Shown piece after piece: positions 37,843 to 47,204 of a stretch of 64,000 nucleotides of DNA (position 1 is the first letter of the stretch; each line of letters begins with the position of its first letter). The notes under the pieces were generated by a model. That model was not told where the DNA came from and ran no database searches. It saw nothing but the letters and a program-made list of their open reading frames with translations. Both the position numbers and the translations under genes were made by a program. The stretch is from Aureispira anguillae (lineage in GTDB: Bacteria > Bacteroidota > Bacteroidia > Chitinophagales > Saprospiraceae), in the NCBI RefSeq assembly GCF_026000115.1, contig NZ_AP026867.1, positions 2,139,501 through 2,203,500 on the forward strand, written 5' to 3'.

Positions 37843-40800
37843 TTAAGCTTCCTCGATTCCCAAGGCTAAATCAGTTACTTGATAGATGCGTGTCCCTTCA
37901 TTCCAAAGGTAGGCATCTCCAATAATTGCCAATTTGTCTCCTCGTTTTTCGATGGTTTTAAAATGTACTTCACAGTGCATATTTTCTACCCCCAATAGGA
38001 TCTGACCACGGTATTTCCAAACGGTTTTGTGGTTGTCTAATTGTACAAATTTAGGCGATTTAAAATCTTTGCCCAAGTTTTGTTGTAAGGCAAATGTTTG
38101 CATGGCTTGTAATATCGCCTCTACTCCCAAAGAACCAGGCATTACAGGATCTTGGTAGAAGTGGCAAGTAAAGAACCAATCGTACGTGTTAATTTTTTTA
38201 CTTGCGTGGATATAACCTTTGCCATGTTCACCACCATCTTTTACAATTTTTAGCGTATCCAATAATAACAATTGGTCTCCTGCTAAGCGATAATGAGGTT
38301 GGTCGGCAGGAGCTTTGAATAGCTTCATTTTGCCATATAACGAGTCCAGATTTATTTGTGTATAATCTTTAGGACTTAAGTTTTGGCTGATGTACCAAGC
38401 AGGAACTTCTGTTCCATTATCCAAACCAACCTGTTGTGCCAAGGCTTCGCCAGGGAAAAATCCAAAAGAAGATTTTCCTTTGTAGAATAAGTGCCCATCT
38501 ACTGTTAGTTCAAAGGTATAATTTTGAAGCACTGTGCCGCCTAGGGCTACAGAAGAAACCAATACAGATTTGTTGTGAATCGTTTTGCCTCTCAAATCTG
38601 TTCCGAAAGGTAAATCAAACATTTCGCCTGTTCCATCTAGGTTACGGAAGAACAAGTTTTTATCAGAAAATGGCAGAGTAGAACCCAAATAAGCCCCCAA
38701 TAAACCACAAGGCTGCAAGGCAATTTCCATTAGAACAGAATAAGGAATCGTAACATTAGAGTTTTGTTGGTAATACCAAGCATCAACAGGTACATCATAT
38801 TCTGCATAAATCGTAGAAGGCTTTTTGAAATTTAAGCGTTCTCCATCTACTTTTAATACCCTTGAAATTAATTGCAAATCGGTATTGGGCTGACGAGAAA
38901 CCGTTCTACCATCGTAACAAGCAAAGTCAGGACCAAAACATTTGGATAAGTTGTCTAGCGCAAAGGTAGTGATGTCTTTTTCATTGAGCAAAGCCCCTGC
39001 TGAACGAGGAGAAACCTTAACTCCTGCTTCTTTTTCTAAATATTTAGGATTGTCTTTTTCACGCAATTGCAAACCTAAGTTCTCAAAATGAACGGTAATA
39101 ACATCGTTAGAGATGATTTCTAGATCAGCAATAACATAAGGATTAGGAACCAAGCCGATCTCCTTAACTTCTAACTTGTAAATCAATTTCGTATCCTTGT
39201 GCGGAACAACTTGCTTGCGGCAACGTACCTTTTGAGGCAAGTCAAAAATAGGCTGATAACGAGCATCTTTGGTTAAACGTTGCAAACCTAACATTAACAT
39301 AAGGAATCGCAGTAGATTTCCGCCACCCTCTGCTTGCAAGGAACCCGCCAATACTTCATCATCTCGGAAGTGACTAGGGAAGTACCAATCATTTGGGTTC
39401 AAATCTTTTTCGGCTACGATATACCCCAAGCCATAAGCACCACCTTGTAGGTCAACAGAAGTAATGCGATCAAGCATCAAAATTTGCTCAGGAGGCAAGC
39501 ACAAAGACTTATTGCGCCCATTGGCATAATAAGAAATATTGCCAAAACATTTTTCTATATCGCCATTGATCAGATGGTGCAAATCTTCTTTAGAAAACGA
39601 CGTTTTAGTAGTATTTAATAAAGGCGTAAATTTAGGCTTTTTAGCATTTATTTTAGCGTCTAATTCTTCTTTGCTATAAACAACCCCAAGTCCTTCTTCC
39701 AGTTGTTCATCGGTAAAGAATCCAGCACAACCGTTGCGCATTTTTAAAACCAAACGATCTTCTACATAGCAGTTGTAGCTAAAGAAAAACAATAAGTTAT
39801 CTCCATTTCGAACAAAAGAATTGATTGAAATATCATATCGTAAGGTTTGCCCTTCAAAGGGTAGGTCATCTACAAAAGTAAGGGTGCAATCTAACAAGCG
39901 GTACACCAAATTCCCTTTGTTTTCAAAGTCAATTCCCAAGTAAGAAATCAACAGCAAGTCGCACTGTCCAGATTCTACAGAAACCGCCCAAGGAATTTGA
40001 CCATCAGTCGTAAACCAAGCATTGTACGGAATATCGTATTCGGTTTGCATGGTAGAAGGTTTGTATTCTCCTTTTTTACCGTTTAAGCCAGTTACACGAC
40101 TAACCAAAAGATAAGGATCCATTGGCAGCATTACCCGACGGCTATAACTGTCGATAATATCATATTCAGGACCAAATACTTTTCCGATTTTTCCCGTTGC
40201 AAACTCTTGTAAATCTTCTTGTGAGAAGATAATTGTTTTGCCTTTTAATTGTTCTCCAGATTCAAAATCTTGGAGTCGTAGACCATTTTCACCAATGTTT
40301 TGATTGGTGGCATTTTTGTTAACCGTTTCCATTGTTTTTGTTTCCAAGGTGACGACTGATTTTTGTGTTCCCGAAAAAGTATGAGAACTGGCTATTGAAA
40401 TATTTTTTTGATTGCTATCAGATGATTTTAGGGGGGCAGCACTAACCGAAGAGCTTACTGCTGCTACAGCTAATGCAGGCTCTTTTTTAGCTACTTTTTT
40501 TCTGGGTAAGTTGGCAAATTTAGCTTTGTTATTTTCATTTAACAAGGCATCAAAGATGCGTTGCCCACCTGTGATAATTTTCTTTTTGAACGAACGAGCC
40601 TCGGCTTCTTGAGAAATATTTTTGTATAAAATATCCAAATCCAATTGAAGACCATGACTGAGCAATTGAGCGATCACCTCAATGATGTTTTGGGCATCTG
40701 CTTTGCCCTTTTTGTTCATGCTAACGGCTAAGTGTTCTTTGGCTCCTAAGTTGGTTTTGATCCAGTTGGTACAAGTGGCATTGGCTCCCAATTCTACAAA

Positions 40801-43800
40801 AATTCTAGCTCCTTCTTGATAAAGGCTGTCAACCGTTTGAGGAAAATCAACCGTTCTACAGCAAACAGTGGTCGAATTTTCGGCTATTTGCTGACTATCA
40901 AGCGGTAATTTACTAGCACTAATACTAGAATAAAAATCGATGTTAGGTTGTATCTGGAGCGGAAATTTGTGCATTTCTATTAATTCATCGTATGCCGCTT
41001 GGCAGAAATTGTGATGAATAACATTTTGGAAAGGCACTTCAACGGAAGGGCAATTGAGTTCTTTTACAATTGCCAAACAAGTTGATTTTTCGCCAGAAAT
41101 TACCAGTTCATTATTGGTGTTTATAAAACTGACGTAGGTGTTTTCATGGCGAGCCACCAAGGCTTTAACTTGATCCTTTGGAGCCAGTACAACCAAACTA
41201 ATCCAACGCTTTTGGGCATCTTGAGGGGTTGTATTCCATACTTTTGCAAGCAGATTTAGATCACCAGATAATTCGGTTAAAAATAAATTAGAATTTCTAA
41301 AAATAGCGGTGCGTTCAGGACTCCAAACATCTAGTGAATACCACATACCCGCAGTTTCTCCCATGCTATAACCAAATGCCATTTGAGGTTCCAATTTGAG
41401 GTAGGAACGTAAAATATGGGTATAAATAGCAGAAGAGAAAACACCTGCGGACATCATAGCGATGGCATCTTTATGAATATTTGGAGTTGGTGCATCCTGC
41501 TGTTGCGTCTTGGGGTATAGATAGTCACAACCGACAAAATCTGCCATATCTGGCACTTTGTCTTCAAAATGGCTGTGCAACTGAGGAAAGAGTTGAAAAA
41601 CATCTTGCCCCAAGCCTGTATACGCAGTTGCAGAACCTGGATAGACAAAGGCTACTTTTCCTTTTTTAGCCAAGGGGTTTCCTGTAAAATAAGAACCTTT
41701 AGGGGTTTTTATTTCTTTGTTTTGAGCAATCGCACTACTCAACCCAAATTGGATGAATTTTAATTCTTGTGCTAGGCTTTTTTTATTGTTAGCAACAACA
41801 GAAATACAATACGTACTTTGTAGCGCTTTGCTATTGGTATAAAACTGCGCTGCAATTTGTGGCAACGTTTTTTTACTAGCTGCGGCCGTTTCTAAAGCTG
41901 CAATTTGTTGCTCTAGTTCTGCTTCTGTATTGCCTTTTAATAGAATAATATTGGCGATTCTACCATGGCTTAAAGGAGTGTCTTTAGCTTGATAAACACT
42001 TGCTTCAGTAAGTTGGATTTGTAACCCTTCTAGACCATTAATAGCAGCTTTTCGTTGACGTTGATTGCCATTTAACAACCAAGGACGAGACTGAGCAGGA
42101 AAATAATAATTACTTGCTGCAAATTCGTTCGCAGATTTAGGGGCTTTCCAGTTTGGAATACCAGGAATAAAGCGATGGTGCAGACACAAAGCGGTTTTGA
42201 TCAGACTAGCAATGCCCGAAGCTGCACAAGTATTTCCGATATTCGTCTTTATAGAACCTAGCGCCACGGCTTGCTGCTGTTCGGTCTGTAACAATTGGGC
42301 AATTTCCGCTTGATCTTGTTCTGGAATACCACTAGCAACGACCTCTTGGTAACCAATATCAAGCGATTTTTGAGCCTTGCCAATGTTATCAATGGTCGCA
42401 TAAACTTTATCCTCTAAGGCATCCTTACTGCGCTTTAAAACAACAGCACCAGCTCCTTCTCCAACCAACCAACCTTTGTCATCTTGGTTGAAACTCAAAC
42501 TAGGGTTCTCAGCAGTATTCGCAGGCGATTTTTGATTGCGCAGCAAGACATTTTCTAAGCCACCACAAAAATCAACTCCTCCAACTACTACGGCATCTAC
42601 TTCGCCCAATGAAAGCATGTTTTGAGCAACTTCCAAGGCCTTAAATACAGAATTTTCACCGCAAGAAACCGTAAAGGCTGGTCCAGAAAAATCCCAAAGT
42701 GCTGCAATTCGGCTGGCCATAATGTTTCCTACAAAACTAGTATGTTGGCTTGGGGTTTGTCCGCCATCTCTAAAGTATAAGGCATTTTTGCATTGTTCCT
42801 CCAACTCTTTTTCTTTTTCCTCATCTAGTATTATCCCGCTTTTCTTGATCGCATTTTTAATTTGCCAACTACTATCCCAACGAGAAAGGTAATGATGGAT
42901 GGCCAATTCCGATTCCATGGCAATTAACACCGCAATATTTTGACTTTCATGGATGCCTGCATCTTGCAGAGCTTTATCCGCAACACTCAAAATCAAAGCC
43001 TGTTGCGGTTCCAGTGTTTCGGCTTCTTTGGGTTGTATTTTATAGCGGAGCAAGTCAATTTCGAAGCTGTCAATATAAGCACCTTTAGGAGCATTCCCAT
43101 CTTCAAAACCATATTCTTTTAATAGCGTTTCATTGGCATCAAAACCTTTCCAGCGTTCAGCAGGCAAGGCTCTAAAATGTTGTTTGCCATTATAAATAGA
43201 AGCATAAAAATCTTCCAAATTGGTACAATCTCCAAAATAAGCCTCCATCCCTACAATAGACATAGGGAGAAGCGGAGTGGAAGGGTTCGGTTCTACGGCT
43301 TCATTTTCATAAGTTTGAATGACCATGTGTGCATTGGTCCCACCAAAACCAAAGGAATTAATCCCTGCTTGTTTCCCGTTCCAAGCCGTTTTTTTGCTGA
43401 TAATATGTTTGTCCTGCATCCATTGATTGTCCGCTTGTACGGCTTCTGTTAGATTGATGTTAGGAGGGATAAATCCCTTTTTCATAGACAAGAGCACCTT
43501 GAATAATCCCGTCATACCTGCCGCAGTGAGCAAGTGTCCCATATTCGATTTGACAGAACCCAAAAGAGGGTGTGTATTGTGTTGCTGAAAGAAATCAGAA
43601 ATCGAATTCATTTCCGTCACATCGCCCAAAGGAGTTCCCGTTGCATGGCATTCTAAATACGTTGTATTTTGTGGCAATACATCATCTAATAGATAAGCTC
43701 GTTCAAACGCTAATTTTTGCCCCTTGGGGTTAGGACTTAATAGAAATTTGCCTCGACCATCGTTAGACAAACCAATTCCACCAATAACGCCCAATATATT

Positions 43801-44637
43801 GTCGCCATCCCGTTGAGCGTCTTCTAGTCGCTTAAGCACTACAATTCCTGCTCCTTCGGAGGAAACCAACCCGCCAGAATTACTATCTAATGGTGCAAAT
43901 TTCTGATCGTGCGGCGCATAGGCATGAAAAATGGAAAAGCCCATGTGAATAAACAATTGATCAGAACCACAAACAGCCCCTGCCAACATCAAATCAGTTT
44001 TGCCAGTCATCAGATCATCACAAGCCAATTTGATTGCATAAAGAGAAGTTGCACAAGCGGCATCTAATGCATAGTGACCGCCCCCTAAGCCCAAGCCTTT
44101 TACCACCATTTCGGATGGGGTATAGGTCAATACTTCATTTTCTGGTTGCGGGTAATTATGCGCTTGGATTTTAAAGTTCTTATCTTGAAGTAATTCTTGC
44201 AATACTTGCTCTGTCGTTTGGGTATAAACACTAGACAGTAACTTATGAGAAGAACCTGTTGGAAAAGAAAGGTTGCCCAAGATAAGGCCACATTTTTCCA
44301 AAACAGCTTCGTTGTTATAATAACCGCTATCTTTGAGTGCTTCTTTGGCAACATACAAAGACCATTGGTACAATTTATCTTGTTTTGCCACAAAATCTTC
44401 AGCCAATTGATAGCCGCTAGGATCGAAATCAAAATTGCGAATGTAACCACCTCGCAAGGAATAACATTTGTCTACCAAGCCTTTGCCTGGCTCATAAAAA
44501 TGATTTGGATCTACTCCAAAATCTTCTTTGTTGGCAAACTCAATTAAATTTTTCTCACCCACTAGGTTGTCCCAGAATTCTTCGTTGGTCGAAGAACCTG
44601 GAAACAAACCTGACATTCCTATGATTGCTATTTTCAT
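37843..44637 (-). CDS. pfaC: PUFA synthase PfaC with fused AT: KS-CLF-AT-DH-DH
   Basis: 2,264 residues. Domain order: ketosynthase (1-450; Cys195 in DAACATS, His331 in CHATGT, His368 in GHLL); chain-length factor (455-850), which has lost the catalytic set (SCGENS for the Cys region, GNTCAASG with Asn for the second His, no HGTGT); acyltransferase (about 990-1330; Ser1091 in GYSMGE); a Ser/Thr/Lys-rich linker (1370-1450); and two FabA-like double-hotdog dehydratases (about 1465-1880 and 1890-2260). Their catalytic histidines are His1756 in HFRDDEVLAGS and His2159 in HFYQDPVMPGS. The fused AT does the work of the separate PfaB of Shewanella and Moritella. This layout is that of the myxobacterial Pfa3 and thraustochytrid OrfB types. 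The dehydratases introduce and isomerise double bonds. Confidence 0.95.
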   Translation of the reverse strand: MKIAIIGMSGLFPGSSTNEEFWDNLVGEKNLIEFANKEDFGVDPNHFYEPGKGLVDKCYSLRGGYIRNFDFDPSGYQLAEDFVAKQDKLYQWSLYVAKEALKDSGYYNNEAVLEKCGLILGNLSFPTGSSHKLLSSVYTQTTEQVLQELLQDKNFKIQAHNYPQPENEVLTYTPSEMVVKGLGLGGGHYALDAACATSLYAIKLACDDLMTGKTDLMLAGAVCGSDQLFIHMGFSIFHAYAPHDQKFAPLDSNSGGLVSSEGAGIVVLKRLEDAQRDGDNILGVIGGIGLSNDGRGKFLLSPNPKGQKLAFERAYLLDDVLPQNTTYLECHATGTPLGDVTEMNSISDFFQQHNTHPLLGSVKSNMGHLLTAAGMTGLFKVLLSMKKGFIPPNINLTEAVQADNQWMQDKHIISKKTAWNGKQAGINSFGFGGTNAHMVIQTYENEAVEPNPSTPLLPMSIVGMEAYFGDCTNLEDFYASIYNGKQHFRALPAERWKGFDANETLLKEYGFEDGNAPKGAYIDSFEIDLLRYKIQPKEAETLEPQQALILSVADKALQDAGIHESQNIAVLIAMESELAIHHYLSRWDSSWQIKNAIKKSGIILDEEKEKELEEQCKNALYFRDGGQTPSQHTSFVGNIMASRIAALWDFSGPAFTVSCGENSVFKALEVAQNMLSLGEVDAVVVGGVDFCGGLENVLLRNQKSPANTAENPSLSFNQDDKGWLVGEGAGAVVLKRSKDALEDKVYATIDNIGKAQKSLDIGYQEVVASGIPEQDQAEIAQLLQTEQQQAVALGSIKTNIGNTCAASGIASLIKTALCLHHRFIPGIPNWKAPKSANEFAASNYYFPAQSRPWLLNGNQRQRKAAINGLEGLQIQLTEASVYQAKDTPLSHGRIANIILLKGNTEAELEQQIAALETAAASKKTLPQIAAQFYTNSKALQSTYCISVVANNKKSLAQELKFIQFGLSSAIAQNKEIKTPKGSYFTGNPLAKKGKVAFVYPGSATAYTGLGQDVFQLFPQLHSHFEDKVPDMADFVGCDYLYPKTQQQDAPTPNIHKDAIAMMSAGVFSSAIYTHILRSYLKLEPQMAFGYSMGETAGMWYSLDVWSPERTAIFRNSNLFLTELSGDLNLLAKVWNTTPQDAQKRWISLVVLAPKDQVKALVARHENTYVSFINTNNELVISGEKSTCLAIVKELNCPSVEVPFQNVIHHNFCQAAYDELIEMHKFPLQIQPNIDFYSSISASKLPLDSQQIAENSTTVCCRTVDFPQTVDSLYQEGARIFVELGANATCTNWIKTNLGAKEHLAVSMNKKGKADAQNIIEVIAQLLSHGLQLDLDILYKNISQEAEARSFKKKIITGGQRIFDALLNENNKAKFANLPRKKVAKKEPALAVAAVSSSVSAAPLKSSDSNQKNISIASSHTFSGTQKSVVTLETKTMETVNKNATNQNIGENGLRLQDFESGEQLKGKTIIFSQEDLQEFATGKIGKVFGPEYDIIDSYSRRVMLPMDPYLLVSRVTGLNGKKGEYKPSTMQTEYDIPYNAWFTTDGQIPWAVSVESGQCDLLLISYLGIDFENKGNLVYRLLDCTLTFVDDLPFEGQTLRYDISINSFVRNGDNLLFFFSYNCYVEDRLVLKMRNGCAGFFTDEQLEEGLGVVYSKEELDAKINAKKPKFTPLLNTTKTSFSKEDLHHLINGDIEKCFGNISYYANGRNKSLCLPPEQILMLDRITSVDLQGGAYGLGYIVAEKDLNPNDWYFPSHFRDDEVLAGSLQAEGGGNLLRFLMLMLGLQRLTKDARYQPIFDLPQKVRCRKQVVPHKDTKLIYKLEVKEIGLVPNPYVIADLEIISNDVITVHFENLGLQLREKDNPKYLEKEAGVKVSPRSAGALLNEKDITTFALDNLSKCFGPDFACYDGRTVSRQPNTDLQLISRVLKVDGERLNFKKPSTIYAEYDVPVDAWYYQQNSNVTIPYSVLMEIALQPCGLLGAYLGSTLPFSDKNLFFRNLDGTGEMFDLPFGTDLRGKTIHNKSVLVSSVALGGTVLQNYTFELTVDGHLFYKGKSSFGFFPGEALAQQVGLDNGTEVPAWYISQNLSPKDYTQINLDSLYGKMKLFKAPADQPHYRLAGDQLLLLDTLKIVKDGGEHGKGYIHASKKINTYDWFFTCHFYQDPVMPGSLGVEAILQAMQTFALQQNLGKDFKSPKFVQLDNHKTVWKYRGQILLGVENMHCEVHFKTIEKRGDKLAIIGDAYLWNEGTRIYQVTDLALGIEEA

Positions 44638-44682
44638 ATATTATTTAATCGTCTATTTTTGTGTTCTTGAAGATCCTAATTT

Positions 44683-47184
44683 TTACCACTCCAATTCTTT
44701 CGAAACGGTTACCGCTGCATTCTTAGTAAATAGATAAACCTCGCCATTCTCATCGTAAGTCGTACAATTGGCCACCATTTTAAATTCATTGCTTTCGACA
44801 ATTTCTATATGAACGAACAATTCTTTGCCAAAAGGAACAGGTTTGTAAACCGTTGCGGACTCAGTAGACAAAGGCAATGATTTAGCACCATTGTTATAGC
44901 GTTGAACCCAGATCACCATTCCTTGATATTGAATGTCTGAAAAGAAGGTATTCACGCCAAGAACAGGAAATTGCCCTTGATCTTTTTGAGGAACTTCAGG
45001 AGCTTTGCATTTTAAGACGATTTGATTTTCTGTCCAGTCCAAAACTTGTTCAATTCCTCGAAAATACTCCCCATGAAACAAAGAACCATCTTGATACAAG
45101 GTTTCGCCATTGGTGGGAGTATAAGTATTGCTTACTTGGTGCTGAAAAGTAGGAATGTCCAACTTATTTTTCTTAGCAACTAAGGTAATATTTGCTTTGT
45201 AGTGATAGGTTGGTAACTTAGCAGTAGGAGCTTGACTCAATACTGTTGTTTCAATAATGATGGTATCCGAATCTTTCTGAATTTCTTTTAGCTCTACAAT
45301 ATAATTAGTGGGAGCAGTTCCATCAAAAACCAACCCTTTGAACAATTTGGCATCTTTGACAATATGCACGGCAAAATCGGGAAATACTTGTTCGCAAGTA
45401 TTGGCCATCCATCCCACAGCGTTAACAACAGGCAATACAGCATTACCTTGGATCACGTGATGCATCAAAAAAGGATTATCTTTTAACGTCATGCTTCTGT
45501 GAATTCGATGGGTTTCTAGTGCTCCCTCTGTATAACTAATGCCAGCAGGTAAAGTCCCTCCAATGATTACTTGCGGTTGATCTGCATAAGCAATGTTCAT
45601 TTCGTTGACCATCATAGCAGGACCTCCTTCGCTATTGACCAAAACAACGCCCATTTCTTCGAATTTTTTCTTTAAGGCATCGCTAACCATTCCAGCATCC
45701 CAAGCACCCCAGTTGATTGCTGATACTTGTGTATTCGGATGATTGGTTCTAAAGAGATGCGCAGCCTTGCTTAAGATTTCATTGGCAATAGCATAATCGG
45801 TTTGTCCTACATTACCATAAAAACCAGCAACAGAAGAAAAGAGTACCAAATGCTCCAATTTGTGAATGTTTACACATTGCAATAGCGTTAATAAACCATC
45901 TAGTTTTACCGTTAGAACATTTAAAAAATCTTGCTCGGCTTTGTCTTGAATGTATTTATCGGCCAAACGCCCTGCACCGTGAATGATTCCTGTGATATTG
46001 CCCCATCTTTTGGTGATGGCAAGCAATTGTGGTTTGACAGTAGTAACATCCGTTACATCCCCTTTAATATAAACCGCTTGACCACCATTTTGCTTGATGG
46101 CTTGGATTGTTTGGTCAATTTCTTTTTTGGCAACAATGCTATTAAAAATCTTCTTGACCTCTGCTAAATTAGGTTTTTGACCCTTGTTTTTCATATCGGT
46201 CATAATCAAGCGTTTTAAGGCTCCATCATCCGACTCATTTTTAGCATATTCAGGAATTTCAAAGGCATAGTTAGAGCGTCCCAAGAGGATAAACTTAGAT
46301 TGGAAAGCTTTAGCCATTTCGATTACACAGTTGGCCGTTACGCCACGAGCGCCACCACTTACCAAAAACACAGCATTTTCATTCACTGCGGTTTCAATTT
46401 GTTTATTTTCATAAACGTTTACCTTTTTAGCGGCTAGCATTGCTCTACCATCTTCGCTAATTGCAGTTTCTATAACCGAACGATTAGGGTCGTGTAATTC
46501 GGTTAGAATATGATTCGCAATTGTAGTTGTTGTTAATTCTGGTTGAATATCAACGGCACGACAATAAACTTGTGACCATTCTAAATTTAAACATTTAACA
46601 AGCCCATTTAGTCCACCTCCAACAATAGACGTATTGCCTCGTTTGCCCAAGCCAGATTTACCATCTAGGCGAGTAACCGTCATAAAGTTGGCTCTATTGG
46701 TTTTACCCAATTCATTTAAAGAAGGTTGGATGTGTTTGGCGATTAAGAAGACCGCTTTGGTTAAGTCTCGTTCTATGGCAAAGTGCTGTGCAAAGTTGCC
46801 ATTTTGAAACTCAAAATGAGGATGCAAATGGATGAAGGTTCCTATTTGCCCGTATTGATTTTGAATGGTTTCAATAGCTGTTTTAATTGCTTGGTCGGTA
46901 TTAGAAGAGAGGCTAACAGCATTGGAAGTGATGGGGTTTTTCACTTGATGAAGGTTCAGAACGACTACTTTGTTCCCTTTTTGCTCTAAGGCTTGAAGAA
47001 CCTGTAAACTTAGTTCTGAACCATCATTAGTGATGAGTGCAACGTGTGTATCAGGAAGTGTGAACTCCAAATAATCAGGTTTAGGTAAGTATTTTAAACC
47101 GATCTCATTGCGTTCAACACCATGAAAGGAAGATGTTGTTGTAAAGTTTTTTGGGTAAGCTTTTACGGTAACATCTTCCCCCAC
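44683..47184 (-). CDS. pfaA: KR-DH protein: C-terminal part of PfaA, on its own frame
   Basis: 833 residues from a GTG start. Residues 40-260 form a Rossmann-like structural half. Residues 268-530 are the active ketoreductase (SGGARGV near 276-282, Ser450/451 in LFSSVAGFYG, Tyr464 in QTDYAIAN). Residues 565-833 are a polyketide-type dehydratase hotdog (NPFLMHHVIQGNAVLP). In Shewanella, Moritella and myxobacterial PfaA these modules lie in one chain behind the ACPs. Here the frame is open upstream to the A9 run at the end of the KS-AT-ACP gene, with no ATG. A -1 shift would add SPSVIDTTKAT and join the two. The GTG could start a separate subunit by translational coupling (20-bp gap). Confidence 0.9.
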   Translation of the reverse strand: MGEDVTVKAYPKNFTTTSSFHGVERNEIGLKYLPKPDYLEFTLPDTHVALITNDGSELSLQVLQALEQKGNKVVVLNLHQVKNPITSNAVSLSSNTDQAIKTAIETIQNQYGQIGTFIHLHPHFEFQNGNFAQHFAIERDLTKAVFLIAKHIQPSLNELGKTNRANFMTVTRLDGKSGLGKRGNTSIVGGGLNGLVKCLNLEWSQVYCRAVDIQPELTTTTIANHILTELHDPNRSVIETAISEDGRAMLAAKKVNVYENKQIETAVNENAVFLVSGGARGVTANCVIEMAKAFQSKFILLGRSNYAFEIPEYAKNESDDGALKRLIMTDMKNKGQKPNLAEVKKIFNSIVAKKEIDQTIQAIKQNGGQAVYIKGDVTDVTTVKPQLLAITKRWGNITGIIHGAGRLADKYIQDKAEQDFLNVLTVKLDGLLTLLQCVNIHKLEHLVLFSSVAGFYGNVGQTDYAIANEILSKAAHLFRTNHPNTQVSAINWGAWDAGMVSDALKKKFEEMGVVLVNSEGGPAMMVNEMNIAYADQPQVIIGGTLPAGISYTEGALETHRIHRSMTLKDNPFLMHHVIQGNAVLPVVNAVGWMANTCEQVFPDFAVHIVKDAKLFKGLVFDGTAPTNYIVELKEIQKDSDTIIIETTVLSQAPTAKLPTYHYKANITLVAKKNKLDIPTFQHQVSNTYTPTNGETLYQDGSLFHGEYFRGIEQVLDWTENQIVLKCKAPEVPQKDQGQFPVLGVNTFFSDIQYQGMVIWVQRYNNGAKSLPLSTESATVYKPVPFGKELFVHIEIVESNEFKMVANCTTYDENGEVYLFTKNAAVTVSKELEW

Positions 47185-47204
47185 AGTTGCTTTTGTTGTA
47201 TCTA

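Noticed and set aside
44127-44547. Frames overlapping pfaC on either strand (for example 107 and 100 codons)
   Set aside because: They are shadows of the megasynthase gene in other frames and show no family features.
47184-47184. KR-DH gene as an ordinary separate pfa gene (no comment)
   Set aside because: A plain split was considered, but the open -1 frame up to the A9 run and the lack of an ATG make slippage or an indel at least as likely. It is therefore reported as a finding.
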